DNA from: Sphingomonas flavescens
Lineage (GTDB): Bacteria; Pseudomonadota; Alphaproteobacteria; Sphingomonadales; Sphingomonadaceae
DNA: 64,000 nucleotides
Direction of reading: 5' to 3'
Assembly (NCBI RefSeq): GCF_030866745.1
Contig: NZ_CP133016.1
Span: 2,032,001 to 2,096,000, forward strand
A program made the position numbers and the translations under genes. Below, in pieces: positions 38,657 through 46,439 of this stretch (position 1 is its first letter; every line of letters begins with the position of its first letter). Under the pieces are notes generated by a model that worked only from the letters and a program-made list of their open reading frames with translations, did not search any database and was not told where the DNA came from.

Positions 38657-39442
38657 TCATTCCTTCTCGTGTGCGGCGATGAAGTCTTCGATTATTCGAT
38701 TGAACACGTCGGGCTTCTCAAGATTGCCAAGATGTCCGGCGCCCTCGATCATCGCCACCGTACTGCCCGAGATCAGCGAGCCGAGTTCGTAGGAAAGGTC
38801 CGGCGGCGTGACGGTGTCGCGGTCGCCGCAGAGGACTAGGGTCGGCACGCCGATGGCTGTGGCCCGGTCGCGCTGTTCGGCGAGCCACACAGCTTCGGCG
38901 CCAATGCGGAACGCGGCGGGATCGATTCGCGCCATCGTATCGACGACTTCGGCGCGGACCGCCGCATCGGCTGGAGCGGCGAGCAGGGCATCGACGCGGC
39001 CGCGGGCGAGGGCCGGCATGTCCCTGCTGGCGGCGCAGGATCGTTCGTAGATCGCCTGGCCGTCCGGATGGGCAGCGAAGGTGTCGGCGAGGATCAGCGA
39101 AGCACATGCCGCCGGCGCCGCATGGTGAAGCGCGATCGCGATGACGCCGCCCAGCGACAGACCGCAAACATGCGCACGGTCGATCCCGAGCGCGCGCATC
39201 GCCGACAAGATCGCCGCCGCATAATCGTCGCGGGTAGTACCCGCGGGGGCGGGGTCGCTGTCGCCGTAGCCTGGATAGTCGAAGGCGATCGTCCGGCGGC
39301 TCTTGCCGAAGTGGTCAAGCTGCGGGCGCCAGACGGACTTGTCAGAACCGACGCCGTGCAGGAATACGAGCGGGATGGCGTCGCCGCCGCCTGCCTCGTC
39401 ATATCCGAGAGATGTGCCGAACTGGGTTGCGGTCCTGGACAT
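38657..39442 (-). CDS. Alpha/beta hydrolase (enol-lactonase-like)
   Basis: A 261-residue hydrolase: FLHGVGSDKSVWRPQLDHF, the nucleophile elbow CGLSLGGVIAIAL, an Asp in VLCGDRDTVTPP, and the catalytic His in IEGAGHLGNLEKPDVFN. The closest family type is 3-oxoadipate enol-lactonase (PcaD-like), but it is not certain. It lies upstream of the salicylyl-CoA hydroxylase on the same strand, so may act in the same aromatic route. ATG 39442 is used; the frame opens at 39508. Confidence 0.87.
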   Translation of the reverse strand: MSRTATQFGTSLGYDEAGGGDAIPLVFLHGVGSDKSVWRPQLDHFGKSRRTIAFDYPGYGDSDPAPAGTTRDDYAAAILSAMRALGIDRAHVCGLSLGGVIAIALHHAAPAACASLILADTFAAHPDGQAIYERSCAASRDMPALARGRVDALLAAPADAAVRAEVVDTMARIDPAAFRIGAEAVWLAEQRDRATAIGVPTLVLCGDRDTVTPPDLSYELGSLISGSTVAMIEGAGHLGNLEKPDVFNRIIEDFIAAHEKE

Positions 39443-39488
39443 GGCCGTCTCTTGGCAGGGTGGCGCCGCCCGCGCTAGCACCCGCGCG

Positions 39489-39986
39489 ATGGCGCGGATG
39501 ACGGTCAATGGCGAGGGCGTGAACTATCGGCTCGATCCGGCGACGCCCTTGCTGTGGGCGCTGCGCGATGCATCGAACCTGACCGGCACTAAATATGGCT
39601 GCGACAGCCGTGATTGCGGGGCATGCACGGTCATCATCGACGGTCAGGCCGTGACAAGCTGCAGCGTTGCGATCGGCGCGCTGGAAGGAGCGACGGTGAC
39701 GACCATCGAAGGGCTCGGCGGGTCACATCCGGTGCAGCAAGCCTGGCTTGCCGAGCAGGTGACGATGTGCGGCTATTGCGAGCCGGGTTTCATCATGGCC
39801 ATCGCCGCCATGCTGGACGCGACTCCGGGGCCGTCGGACGAGCAGATCAATGCCCTGCCGAATATCTGCCGCTGTGGCGCTTACCTTCGTATTCGCAAGG
39901 CGATCGCGCGTGCTGTCCAGGCCGCGGCGCCCAAGGAACCGGAAGTTTCTACGCACACCGCAACCGTGCCTCAGAAGGCTGAATAA
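39489..39986 (+). CDS. 2Fe-2S subunit of a xanthine-oxidase-family enzyme (IorA-like)
   Basis: A 165-residue protein with two [2Fe-2S] clusters. The first uses Cys38, 43, 46 and 58 (YGCDSRDCGACTV...SCS); the second uses MCGYCEPGF and NICRCGAYLRI. It matches the small subunit of isoquinoline 1-oxidoreductase and related molybdenum hydroxylases, which pass electrons from the molybdenum subunit. That large subunit is absent downstream, where a RcnB gene follows. ATG 39489 or 39498 are possible. Confidence 0.9.
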   Translation: MARMTVNGEGVNYRLDPATPLLWALRDASNLTGTKYGCDSRDCGACTVIIDGQAVTSCSVAIGALEGATVTTIEGLGGSHPVQQAWLAEQVTMCGYCEPGFIMAIAAMLDATPGPSDEQINALPNICRCGAYLRIRKAIARAVQAAAPKEPEVSTHTATVPQKAE

Positions 39987-40064
39987 ACGCTTCCGAAACG
40001 GTTAAGCCGCCGCTCATGGACTCAGGCGCAATTCACTCCTCAGGAACTTGAGAGAGTCACGATC

Positions 40065-40910
40065 ATGCGTAAGTTTATCATTTCGCTGTTGCTGGCCGGC
40101 GTCGCGGTGTCGCCTGCCATGGCGCGTCCCCAAGACGCCGACCAGAACGAACAGCGTGCCCGCCCGGACCGCGCCGAAGCCCGCGAGCAATTCCGTGCAC
40201 AGCGGGATGCCCAGCGTGCCGACAATGGCGGCCGCCCCGAACGCCCGCAGTTCAGCGGCAACCGTCCCGACCGTCCGCAGTTCGACGGAAACCGCGGTGA
40301 CCGTCCGCGCTATGACGGCAACCGGCCTTCGTTCGATGGGCAGCGCCCAAGCCCTGAGCAGATCCAGGCGTATCGCCAGCAGCGGGGCGACGGAACCGCG
40401 CGGTGGAACCGCGATAACGTCCAGCGTTCGGGCGAAACATCGCACTGGACCCGCCAGCCCGATCAGCGTGCGGGTGAGACCCAGCGCTGGACGCGCGACC
40501 GCAACGGCGGCTGGAACCGGCCGGGCGGCGAGGTCAACCAGGACTGGCAACAGCGTCAGGCGTGGCAGAATCGCCAGCCGACGGTCGATGGCCGCCGCTG
40601 GACCGGGACCTGGAACCGCGACTGGCGCAACGACCGCCGCTACGACTGGCGGCGCTACCGCGACCAGCACCGCTCGACGTTCCGCCTCGGCATCTACTTC
40701 GATCCGTTCGGTTATAATTATCGCCGCTACGACATCGGGTACCGGTTGAGCCCGGCCTATTACGGGCAGAACTACTGGTTCGATCCGGCCATGTACGGCC
40801 TGCCGTACCCGCCGCCGGGCACGCAGTGGATCCGCTACTGGAACGATGCGCTGCTGGTGGACATCTATTCGGGACAGGTGATCGACGCGATCCCAAACTT
40901 CTTCTGGTAG
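40065..40910 (+). CDS. RcnB-like periplasmic protein
   Basis: A 281-residue exported protein: signal peptide of 21 residues ending AMA, then a low-complexity Arg/Asp/Gln-rich part with short imperfect repeats of the type RPxxPQFxGNR, and the C-terminal RcnB core (DIGYRLSPAYYGQNYWFDPAMYGLPYPPPGTQWIRYWNDALLVDIYSGQVIDAIPNFFW). RcnB limits nickel/cobalt efflux in E. coli; the role of the sphingomonad version is not known. Confidence 0.87.
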   Translation: MRKFIISLLLAGVAVSPAMARPQDADQNEQRARPDRAEAREQFRAQRDAQRADNGGRPERPQFSGNRPDRPQFDGNRGDRPRYDGNRPSFDGQRPSPEQIQAYRQQRGDGTARWNRDNVQRSGETSHWTRQPDQRAGETQRWTRDRNGGWNRPGGEVNQDWQQRQAWQNRQPTVDGRRWTGTWNRDWRNDRRYDWRRYRDQHRSTFRLGIYFDPFGYNYRRYDIGYRLSPAYYGQNYWFDPAMYGLPYPPPGTQWIRYWNDALLVDIYSGQVIDAIPNFFW

Positions 40911-40930
40911 AACCTACCAACCATTGATCG

Positions 40931-40972
40931 AAGGGGCGTTGCGGGCATACCTGCAGCGCCCCTTTCTTTTTC
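40931..40972 (+). terminator. Rho-independent terminator after the RcnB gene
   Basis: A 12-bp stem (AAGGGGCGTTGC with GCAGCGCCCCTT, one T-G pair) and a ten-base loop, followed by TTTCTTTTT. It lies about 20 bp past the stop. Confidence 0.85.
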
Positions 40973-41004
40973 CGCGCCCGATCCGGGTCTTGCGAGGTTT
41001 CCGA

Positions 41005-42864
41005 ATGACGATTGCCGGACGTTTGATCTTGTCTTGCTCGATGCTTGCGCTCGGCGCATGCGCGACGACTGCGCCGGGTCCGTTGACGGCGAGCGGGCCG
41101 CCTATTGTCACTTCCCCGACGGTGGTGACGGCAACGCCGCAAGCCAGTGCGCATGACCGCTTGTTCAAGCTGTTCAAGGACAGCGACGAGGCGAGCCTGA
41201 AGCGCAACCCGCTGCAGGCGCTTTATCGGGGCGACATGCGGTTCGCCGACCGGCTCGGCGATCTCTATAGCGACGCGCATTACCAGGCGGAGAAGGCCGC
41301 CGCGGAGCTGGACCTTGCCGCGCTTCGCGCCATCCCGCGCGGCGAGCTGAACCAAACCGACCAGATCGCCTACGACGTGTTCGAGTTCCAGACGAAGGAC
41401 GATCTGCGCGGCCTGCAGCCGGACCTCCTGCCGTTGTTCGAAGCGCGGCCAATGAACCACTTCTATGGCCTGCACACCGAATATCCGACACTGGCGAGCG
41501 GGCAGGGTAGCGCACCGTTCAAGACGGTCGCGGATTATGAGAACAGCCTGAAGCGTAATCGCGATTTTGCGGCCAACATCGATGAGGCGATCGCGCAGTG
41601 GCGCAAGGGCGAAGCGGAAGGCGTCTTCGACACCAAGCTCACCGTCCGCAACATGATCGAGCAGCTGAATGACCAGCTGAAGCTCAAGCCCGAGGCGTCG
41701 CCTTATTGGGGACCGATCAAGGACTTCCCGGCGAGCATCGGCGCGGCCGACCGCGCGCGGCTAACCAGCGAATTCCGTCAGTCGCTGACGACGACGGTCT
41801 ATCCGGCGCTGACACGGCTGCGGGATTTCCTGAAGAACGAATATCTGCCCAAGGCGCGTGAGGGCGTTGGCCTCAGCACCATGAAGGGTGGCGATGCGCT
41901 TTATCGCTACCAGGTGCAGTCGACGACCACGCTGCCGATGACGCCGGACGAAATCCATAACCTCGGCCTCAGCGAGGTCGCGCGGATTACGAAGGAATTC
42001 GAAGGCGTCCGCGACGAGCTTGGCTTCAAGGGCGATCTGCACGCCTTCTTCGACTACATGCGGACCAGCCCAAAGTTTCAGCCCAAGAGCCGGGCATCGC
42101 TGACGCAGGATTATTACGACCTCAAGCAGAAGGTCGACGCGCAGATTCCGAAATACTTCTCGCTGGTGCCGAAGACCCCGCTGGTGATCCGGCCCTATCC
42201 CGAATTCCGCGAGAAGTTCGAGGCAGGCGGCAGCTACGACAGCGGAACGCCGGATGGGTCGCGGCCGGGCACCTTTTACTTCAACGCCTATGATCTGCCG
42301 TCACGCATGACGTGGGGCGAGACCACGCTCTTCCTGCACGAAGGCGAGCCAGGGCATCACTTCCAGATCAGCCTGGCGCAGGAGGACCCGAACCTGCCCA
42401 ACTTCATGCGGTTCGGCGGCAACACGGCCTACGTCGAAGGCTGGGCGCTCTATGCGGAGACGCTCGGTTACGACATGGGTTTCTACAAGGACCCGCTGGC
42501 GCGGTTCGGGACGCTCAATGACGAAATGCTGCGCGCGATGCGCTTGGTCGTCGACACCGGGCTGCACACCAAGGGTTGGACCCGCGATCAGGCGATCGGA
42601 TACATGCTGTCGAATTCAGGCATGGGGAAGACCGACGCGACGGCCGAGGTCGAACGCTACATCGCGATCCCGAGCCAGGCGACCGCGTACAAGATCGGTG
42701 CGCTGACGATCCAGCGGCTGCGCAAGAAGGCGGAGACTGAGCTTGGACCAAAGTTCGACATCCGCGATTTCCACGCGCAGATCCTGAATACGGGCGGGCT
42801 GCCGCTGTCGATCCTGGAAGCCAAGATCGACCGCTGGATCGCGGAGCGGAAGGCAGCGGCCTAG
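41005..42864 (+). CDS. DUF885 lipoprotein, probable metallopeptidase
   Basis: A 619-residue protein with a lipoprotein signal (LALGAC, Cys19) and a DUF885 body. Near the middle HEGEPGHHFQ (445-454) gives the zinc-binding motif, followed by NTAYVEGWALYAE; this fold is related to zincins. It is probably lipid-anchored to a cell-envelope membrane; the substrate is not known. ATG 41005 is chosen, as the upstream frame lies over the terminator. Confidence 0.9.
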   Translation: MTIAGRLILSCSMLALGACATTAPGPLTASGPPIVTSPTVVTATPQASAHDRLFKLFKDSDEASLKRNPLQALYRGDMRFADRLGDLYSDAHYQAEKAAAELDLAALRAIPRGELNQTDQIAYDVFEFQTKDDLRGLQPDLLPLFEARPMNHFYGLHTEYPTLASGQGSAPFKTVADYENSLKRNRDFAANIDEAIAQWRKGEAEGVFDTKLTVRNMIEQLNDQLKLKPEASPYWGPIKDFPASIGAADRARLTSEFRQSLTTTVYPALTRLRDFLKNEYLPKAREGVGLSTMKGGDALYRYQVQSTTTLPMTPDEIHNLGLSEVARITKEFEGVRDELGFKGDLHAFFDYMRTSPKFQPKSRASLTQDYYDLKQKVDAQIPKYFSLVPKTPLVIRPYPEFREKFEAGGSYDSGTPDGSRPGTFYFNAYDLPSRMTWGETTLFLHEGEPGHHFQISLAQEDPNLPNFMRFGGNTAYVEGWALYAETLGYDMGFYKDPLARFGTLNDEMLRAMRLVVDTGLHTKGWTRDQAIGYMLSNSGMGKTDATAEVERYIAIPSQATAYKIGALTIQRLRKKAETELGPKFDIRDFHAQILNTGGLPLSILEAKIDRWIAERKAAA

Positions 42865-43328
42865 GCCGACGCGAGCTTGATGAACGGCTGAAACTTGATC
42901 TCGCGCTTGACGAAGCTGGTCTCGTAACGGCGGACGGTCGGATCGGCGACGAGCACTTGGTCGCAGAAGCGGTTGAACTCCAGCATGTTGGTGCAGTCGA
43001 CCAGCAGCAGGAGGTCGCTGTCGCCAGTGACCTCGTAGCAAAACTGCACCTGGTCCACGGCGCGCAGGCGTTCCTCGACGGCCATCTTGCCCTTGAGGTC
43101 GGCGTGCTCGGCCAGCTCGACGAAGACGAGCGCGCGGAGCCGCTGGTCGGTGAAGCGATTGGATAGGAGCGCAATGGTGCGGCCGATCCAACCCTCCCCA
43201 CGAAGACGGCGAAGTCGGCGCGCTATCGCCGAGGGCGAAAGGGCGACTTGTGTCGCCAACTGGTCGGCAGTCTGCGAATCATCGCGCTGAATGATGTTCA
43301 GAAGCGCGACGTCGAATGGATCGAGCAT
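42861..43328 (-). CDS. Lrp/AsnC family transcriptional regulator
   Basis: A 155-residue regulator: an N-terminal helix-turn-helix (NIIQRDDSQTADQLATQVALSPSAIARRLRRLR), then an AsnC ligand-binding domain (DQVQFCYEVTGDSDLLLLVD...ETSFVKREIKF). It is convergent with DUF885 and divergent from the S41 peptidase, so the 145-bp gap on its 5' side may be its own target. Confidence 0.93.
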   Translation of the reverse strand: MLDPFDVALLNIIQRDDSQTADQLATQVALSPSAIARRLRRLRGEGWIGRTIALLSNRFTDQRLRALVFVELAEHADLKGKMAVEERLRAVDQVQFCYEVTGDSDLLLLVDCTNMLEFNRFCDQVLVADPTVRRYETSFVKREIKFQPFIKLASA

Positions 43329-43473
43329 GCCTGCTCATGCCAAAATTTGGCACGGGCCGCACGGATTTTGCGCGCGCTTGGCAAAGTGTCGTTCCACCAC
43401 CGGTCTGTTCATCTGGCGGACAGCGGATCGGGTAGGATTGGGCGAACGACGCAAACCACAAGGGGATTATTTT

Positions 43474-44607
43474 GTGCGTATCACCATGCTCATTCCGGCA
43501 ACCTTCGGGCTCATCCTTGCGGCCAGCCAGGCTTCGCCAGTGACGGCGCAAGCGGCGCCGGCGGCGAAACCTGTGCCGGCAGATCCGGCCGCAGCCTTGG
43601 CGGTCGAGCAAGGCGAGGGCCGCGCCGTCGCCAACAAGCTCGCCGACGATCTGGTCAGCTCCTTCGTCTATCGCGACCAGGCCAAGGCCTATGCGGCAAT
43701 GCTCCGCAAGAATGCCGCCGCGGGTCGCTACGACAGCGGCACGCGCGGCGAGCTCGCCAAGCTGCTGACGGACGATCTTCAGTCAGTGCACAAGGACGGC
43801 CACTTGCACGTCATGTTGGCGCCGCCCGTGGGCGAGCGCGAGCGCGGTGGCGGCGGCGGACGGCCGAAGAACTGGCCGGCGCTGATCCAGTCCGCGAAGA
43901 CAATTGCGCCGGGCATCGGATACATTCGCTTCACCGCCTTCATGGGCCGTGACGAGGAAATGGCAGCGCTGCGCAAGTGGCTCGCCGACAATCGCGATGC
44001 GAAGACGCTGATCTTCGATCTGCGCAACCACCATGGCGGTGGGCTCGATGAGCAGGATGCAATCTTCTCCTACGTCTACGGGAGCAAGACGCCACTGGTG
44101 AAAATGGCGATCTCCAAGGACATTTATGATCGCCGCGGGTCGCCGGTGGAAGCAGGCCCCACGCTGGTCTACGCGGCGGTCGGTGATCAAATGGTCGCGA
44201 CGCATAGCGCGATCCCGGGCGAAGATACGGCGCTGCGCAAGGCCAAGATCTACTTGCTGACATCCAACCGTAGCGCTTCGGCGGCGGAGCATTTCGCGCT
44301 GGCGCTGAAGTCGACCGGACGCGCCACCCTGATTGGCGAAGCCACAGCGGGTGCGAACCACTTCGGCGGCGGACAGCCGATCAATGAGCATTTTGCGGTG
44401 TGGATGCCGATCGGCCGGACCTACGACATCAAGACCGGCAAGGATTGGGAAGGCGACGGCATCGCGCCCGACATTGCGGTCGATCCGAAGCTGGCACTGG
44501 TAACCGCGCTCGAGAGAGCGGGGCTGAGCCACGAGGAGGCCGTGCGGCTGGACGCGCTTGAGGTTCCGGCGGAACCGGTCCATTCTGACAAGCTGAAGGC
44601 GCGATAG
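43474..44607 (+). CDS. S41 family peptidase
   Basis: About 377 residues with a signal peptide at the start (LIPATFGLILAASQASPVTAQA). The active-site Ser region TSNRSASAAEHFA matches the S41 tail-specific protease fold, with RNHHGGGLDEQDA upstream. It resembles periplasmic S41 proteases that lack a PDZ domain. GTG 43474 is used because AGGGG lies eight bases before; ATG 43486 is an alternative. Confidence 0.88.
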   Translation: MRITMLIPATFGLILAASQASPVTAQAAPAAKPVPADPAAALAVEQGEGRAVANKLADDLVSSFVYRDQAKAYAAMLRKNAAAGRYDSGTRGELAKLLTDDLQSVHKDGHLHVMLAPPVGERERGGGGGRPKNWPALIQSAKTIAPGIGYIRFTAFMGRDEEMAALRKWLADNRDAKTLIFDLRNHHGGGLDEQDAIFSYVYGSKTPLVKMAISKDIYDRRGSPVEAGPTLVYAAVGDQMVATHSAIPGEDTALRKAKIYLLTSNRSASAAEHFALALKSTGRATLIGEATAGANHFGGGQPINEHFAVWMPIGRTYDIKTGKDWEGDGIAPDIAVDPKLALVTALERAGLSHEEAVRLDALEVPAEPVHSDKLKAR

Positions 44608-44626
44608 GGCGCAGGGGCAACAGACG

Positions 44627-44833
44627 ATGCGCGCGCAACATTGGTTTAAGCTGCTGGCCGTGGTGGCGATTGCCGCCATGGGACCGGCTGGGGCTAGCGA
44701 ATTGCAGAAGCGCGCATCGTCGGCCGACTGTCCGGAACAGAACGGATCGATGCTCGGCAGCGCCGTGGCCGACTGGCCGGGCGACGGCTCGTTCTTCGAC
44801 CTCGGCCGGCGTTCGCCGCTGCTAATGCCTTAG
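44627..44833 (+). CDS. Small exported protein
   Basis: A 68-residue protein with a possible signal peptide (KLLAVVAIAAMGPAGA) and a short tail without motifs. AGGGG precedes the ATG at some distance. It lies 19 bp after the S41 gene and overlaps the convergent lysS 3' end by four bases. I cannot assign a function. Confidence 0.4.
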   Translation: MRAQHWFKLLAVVAIAAMGPAGASELQKRASSADCPEQNGSMLGSAVADWPGDGSFFDLGRRSPLLMP

Positions 44834-46368
44834 GCGAGCGCCTCGGCGATCAGCCGGCGGCTATTGTCGATGCCGTAGAGCGCGATGAAGCTGCCCATGC
44901 GCGGCCCCTGGCTTGAACCGAGCAGGGTTTCGTAAAGCGCCTGGAACCAGCCGCGCAGATTGTCGAACGGGTGGCGCTTGCCGACTTCGAAGACCTGGGT
45001 CTGGATGTCCTCGGCGGAGGCGTCAGTCGGCAGTTTGGCGAGCTCGGCATCGAGGTCGCGCAGCGCAGCAGCCTCCATTTCAGTCGGTGCGCGGCGCTGC
45101 AGCGTCGGCACGACGAAATCGCGGGCGTAATTGACCGCGAGCCCGATCAGTTCGTCGAGCTCGGGGTCCGTTTCGGGCGAAGTCCCGGGCGCATATCGCT
45201 GCACAAACCTCCAAGCGGTGTCCTTGTCGGCGACACCGGGCAGGCTGACGAGGTTGAGCAGCAGGCCATAGGTCAGCGGGAGCGATTTATTCGGGACGCG
45301 GCCGCCGTGAATATGATGCACGGGGTTGCCGAGCTGCTGCTCGACCGGCTGAGACGGATAATTGCCGCGGAACTGCCAATATTCGTCGACCGCGCGCGGG
45401 ATAACGCCGATGTGCAGGCTCTTCGCGCGCTTCGGCTCGCGGTAGATGTAGAAGGACAGGCTCGGGCCGCTGCCGTAACGCAGCCACTCTTCGAGACTGA
45501 GGCCGTTGCCCTTTGACTTCGAGATCTTCTCGCCCTTTTCGTCGAGAAACATTTCATAGTTGAAGCCCTCGGGGGGGCGGCCGCCGAGCACGCGCGCGAT
45601 CTTCGACGATTGAGTAACGCTGTCGATCAGGTCCTTGCCGGCCATTTCGTAGTCGACGCCGAGCGCGACCCAGCGCGCGGCCCAGTCGACCTTCCACTGC
45701 AGCTTCGCAAGGCCGCCCAGGGCGGACTGCTCGACGCGGCCTTCCTCATCTTCAAAGGCAATCAGGCCAGCCTCGGCGTCGATGACTTCGACCTGCACCT
45801 GCAGCACACGGCCGCTGGTCGGCGAGATCGGCAACACTGGCGAATAGGTCTGGCGGCGCTCCTCGCGCAGCGTCGGCAGCATCACGCCCATCACGCCGTC
45901 CCAGTTGCGCAGCACTTGGCGGATGATTTCGTCAAAGCGCCCCGACTTGTAGCAGTCGGTCGCCGACAGGAATTCATAGTCGAAGCCGTAGCGGTCAAGG
46001 AAATGCCTGAGCATCGTGTTGTTGTGATGCGCGAAGCTCTCGTACTTCCCGAACGGGTCGGGGATTTGTGTCAGCGGCTTGCCGAGGTTGGCGGTGAGCA
46101 GTTCCTGGTTGGGGACATTGTCCGGCACCTTGCGAAGCCCGTCCATGTCGTCGCTGAAGGCGATCAGCCGCGTCGGCCTGCCGGTCAGCTCCTCGTAAGC
46201 CTGACGAACGAATGTCGTGCGCGCGACTTCGTTGAAGGTGCCGATGTGCGGCAGGCCCGACGGACCATAACCGGTTTCGAAGATGATCGGCGCGCCGTCT
46301 GGCTTGCCGTCGGGCCAGCGCTTCAGCAGCTTGCGTGCTTCCTCGTACGGCCAGGCCTTGGATGCCAT
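44830..46368 (-). CDS. lysS: Lysyl-tRNA synthetase, class I
   Basis: A 512-residue class I lysyl-tRNA synthetase, the archaeal/alphaproteobacterial form that replaces the usual class II enzyme. The HIGH-type motif HIGTFNE and the KMSKS-type motif KISKSKGNG are seen. ATG 46368 (MASKAWPYEEARKLLKRW) gives the normal length; the longer frame overlaps the divergent helicase gene. Confidence 0.96.
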   Translation of the reverse strand: MASKAWPYEEARKLLKRWPDGKPDGAPIIFETGYGPSGLPHIGTFNEVARTTFVRQAYEELTGRPTRLIAFSDDMDGLRKVPDNVPNQELLTANLGKPLTQIPDPFGKYESFAHHNNTMLRHFLDRYGFDYEFLSATDCYKSGRFDEIIRQVLRNWDGVMGVMLPTLREERRQTYSPVLPISPTSGRVLQVQVEVIDAEAGLIAFEDEEGRVEQSALGGLAKLQWKVDWAARWVALGVDYEMAGKDLIDSVTQSSKIARVLGGRPPEGFNYEMFLDEKGEKISKSKGNGLSLEEWLRYGSGPSLSFYIYREPKRAKSLHIGVIPRAVDEYWQFRGNYPSQPVEQQLGNPVHHIHGGRVPNKSLPLTYGLLLNLVSLPGVADKDTAWRFVQRYAPGTSPETDPELDELIGLAVNYARDFVVPTLQRRAPTEMEAAALRDLDAELAKLPTDASAEDIQTQVFEVGKRHPFDNLRGWFQALYETLLGSSQGPRMGSFIALYGIDNSRRLIAEALA

Positions 46369-46439
46369 CGCGGCGGATCGAAGCGTTTCGGCGTCCAAAT
46401 TCGTTGCTCTTCTGTTCTCGGGGCGGCAGGGTTGCGCGG

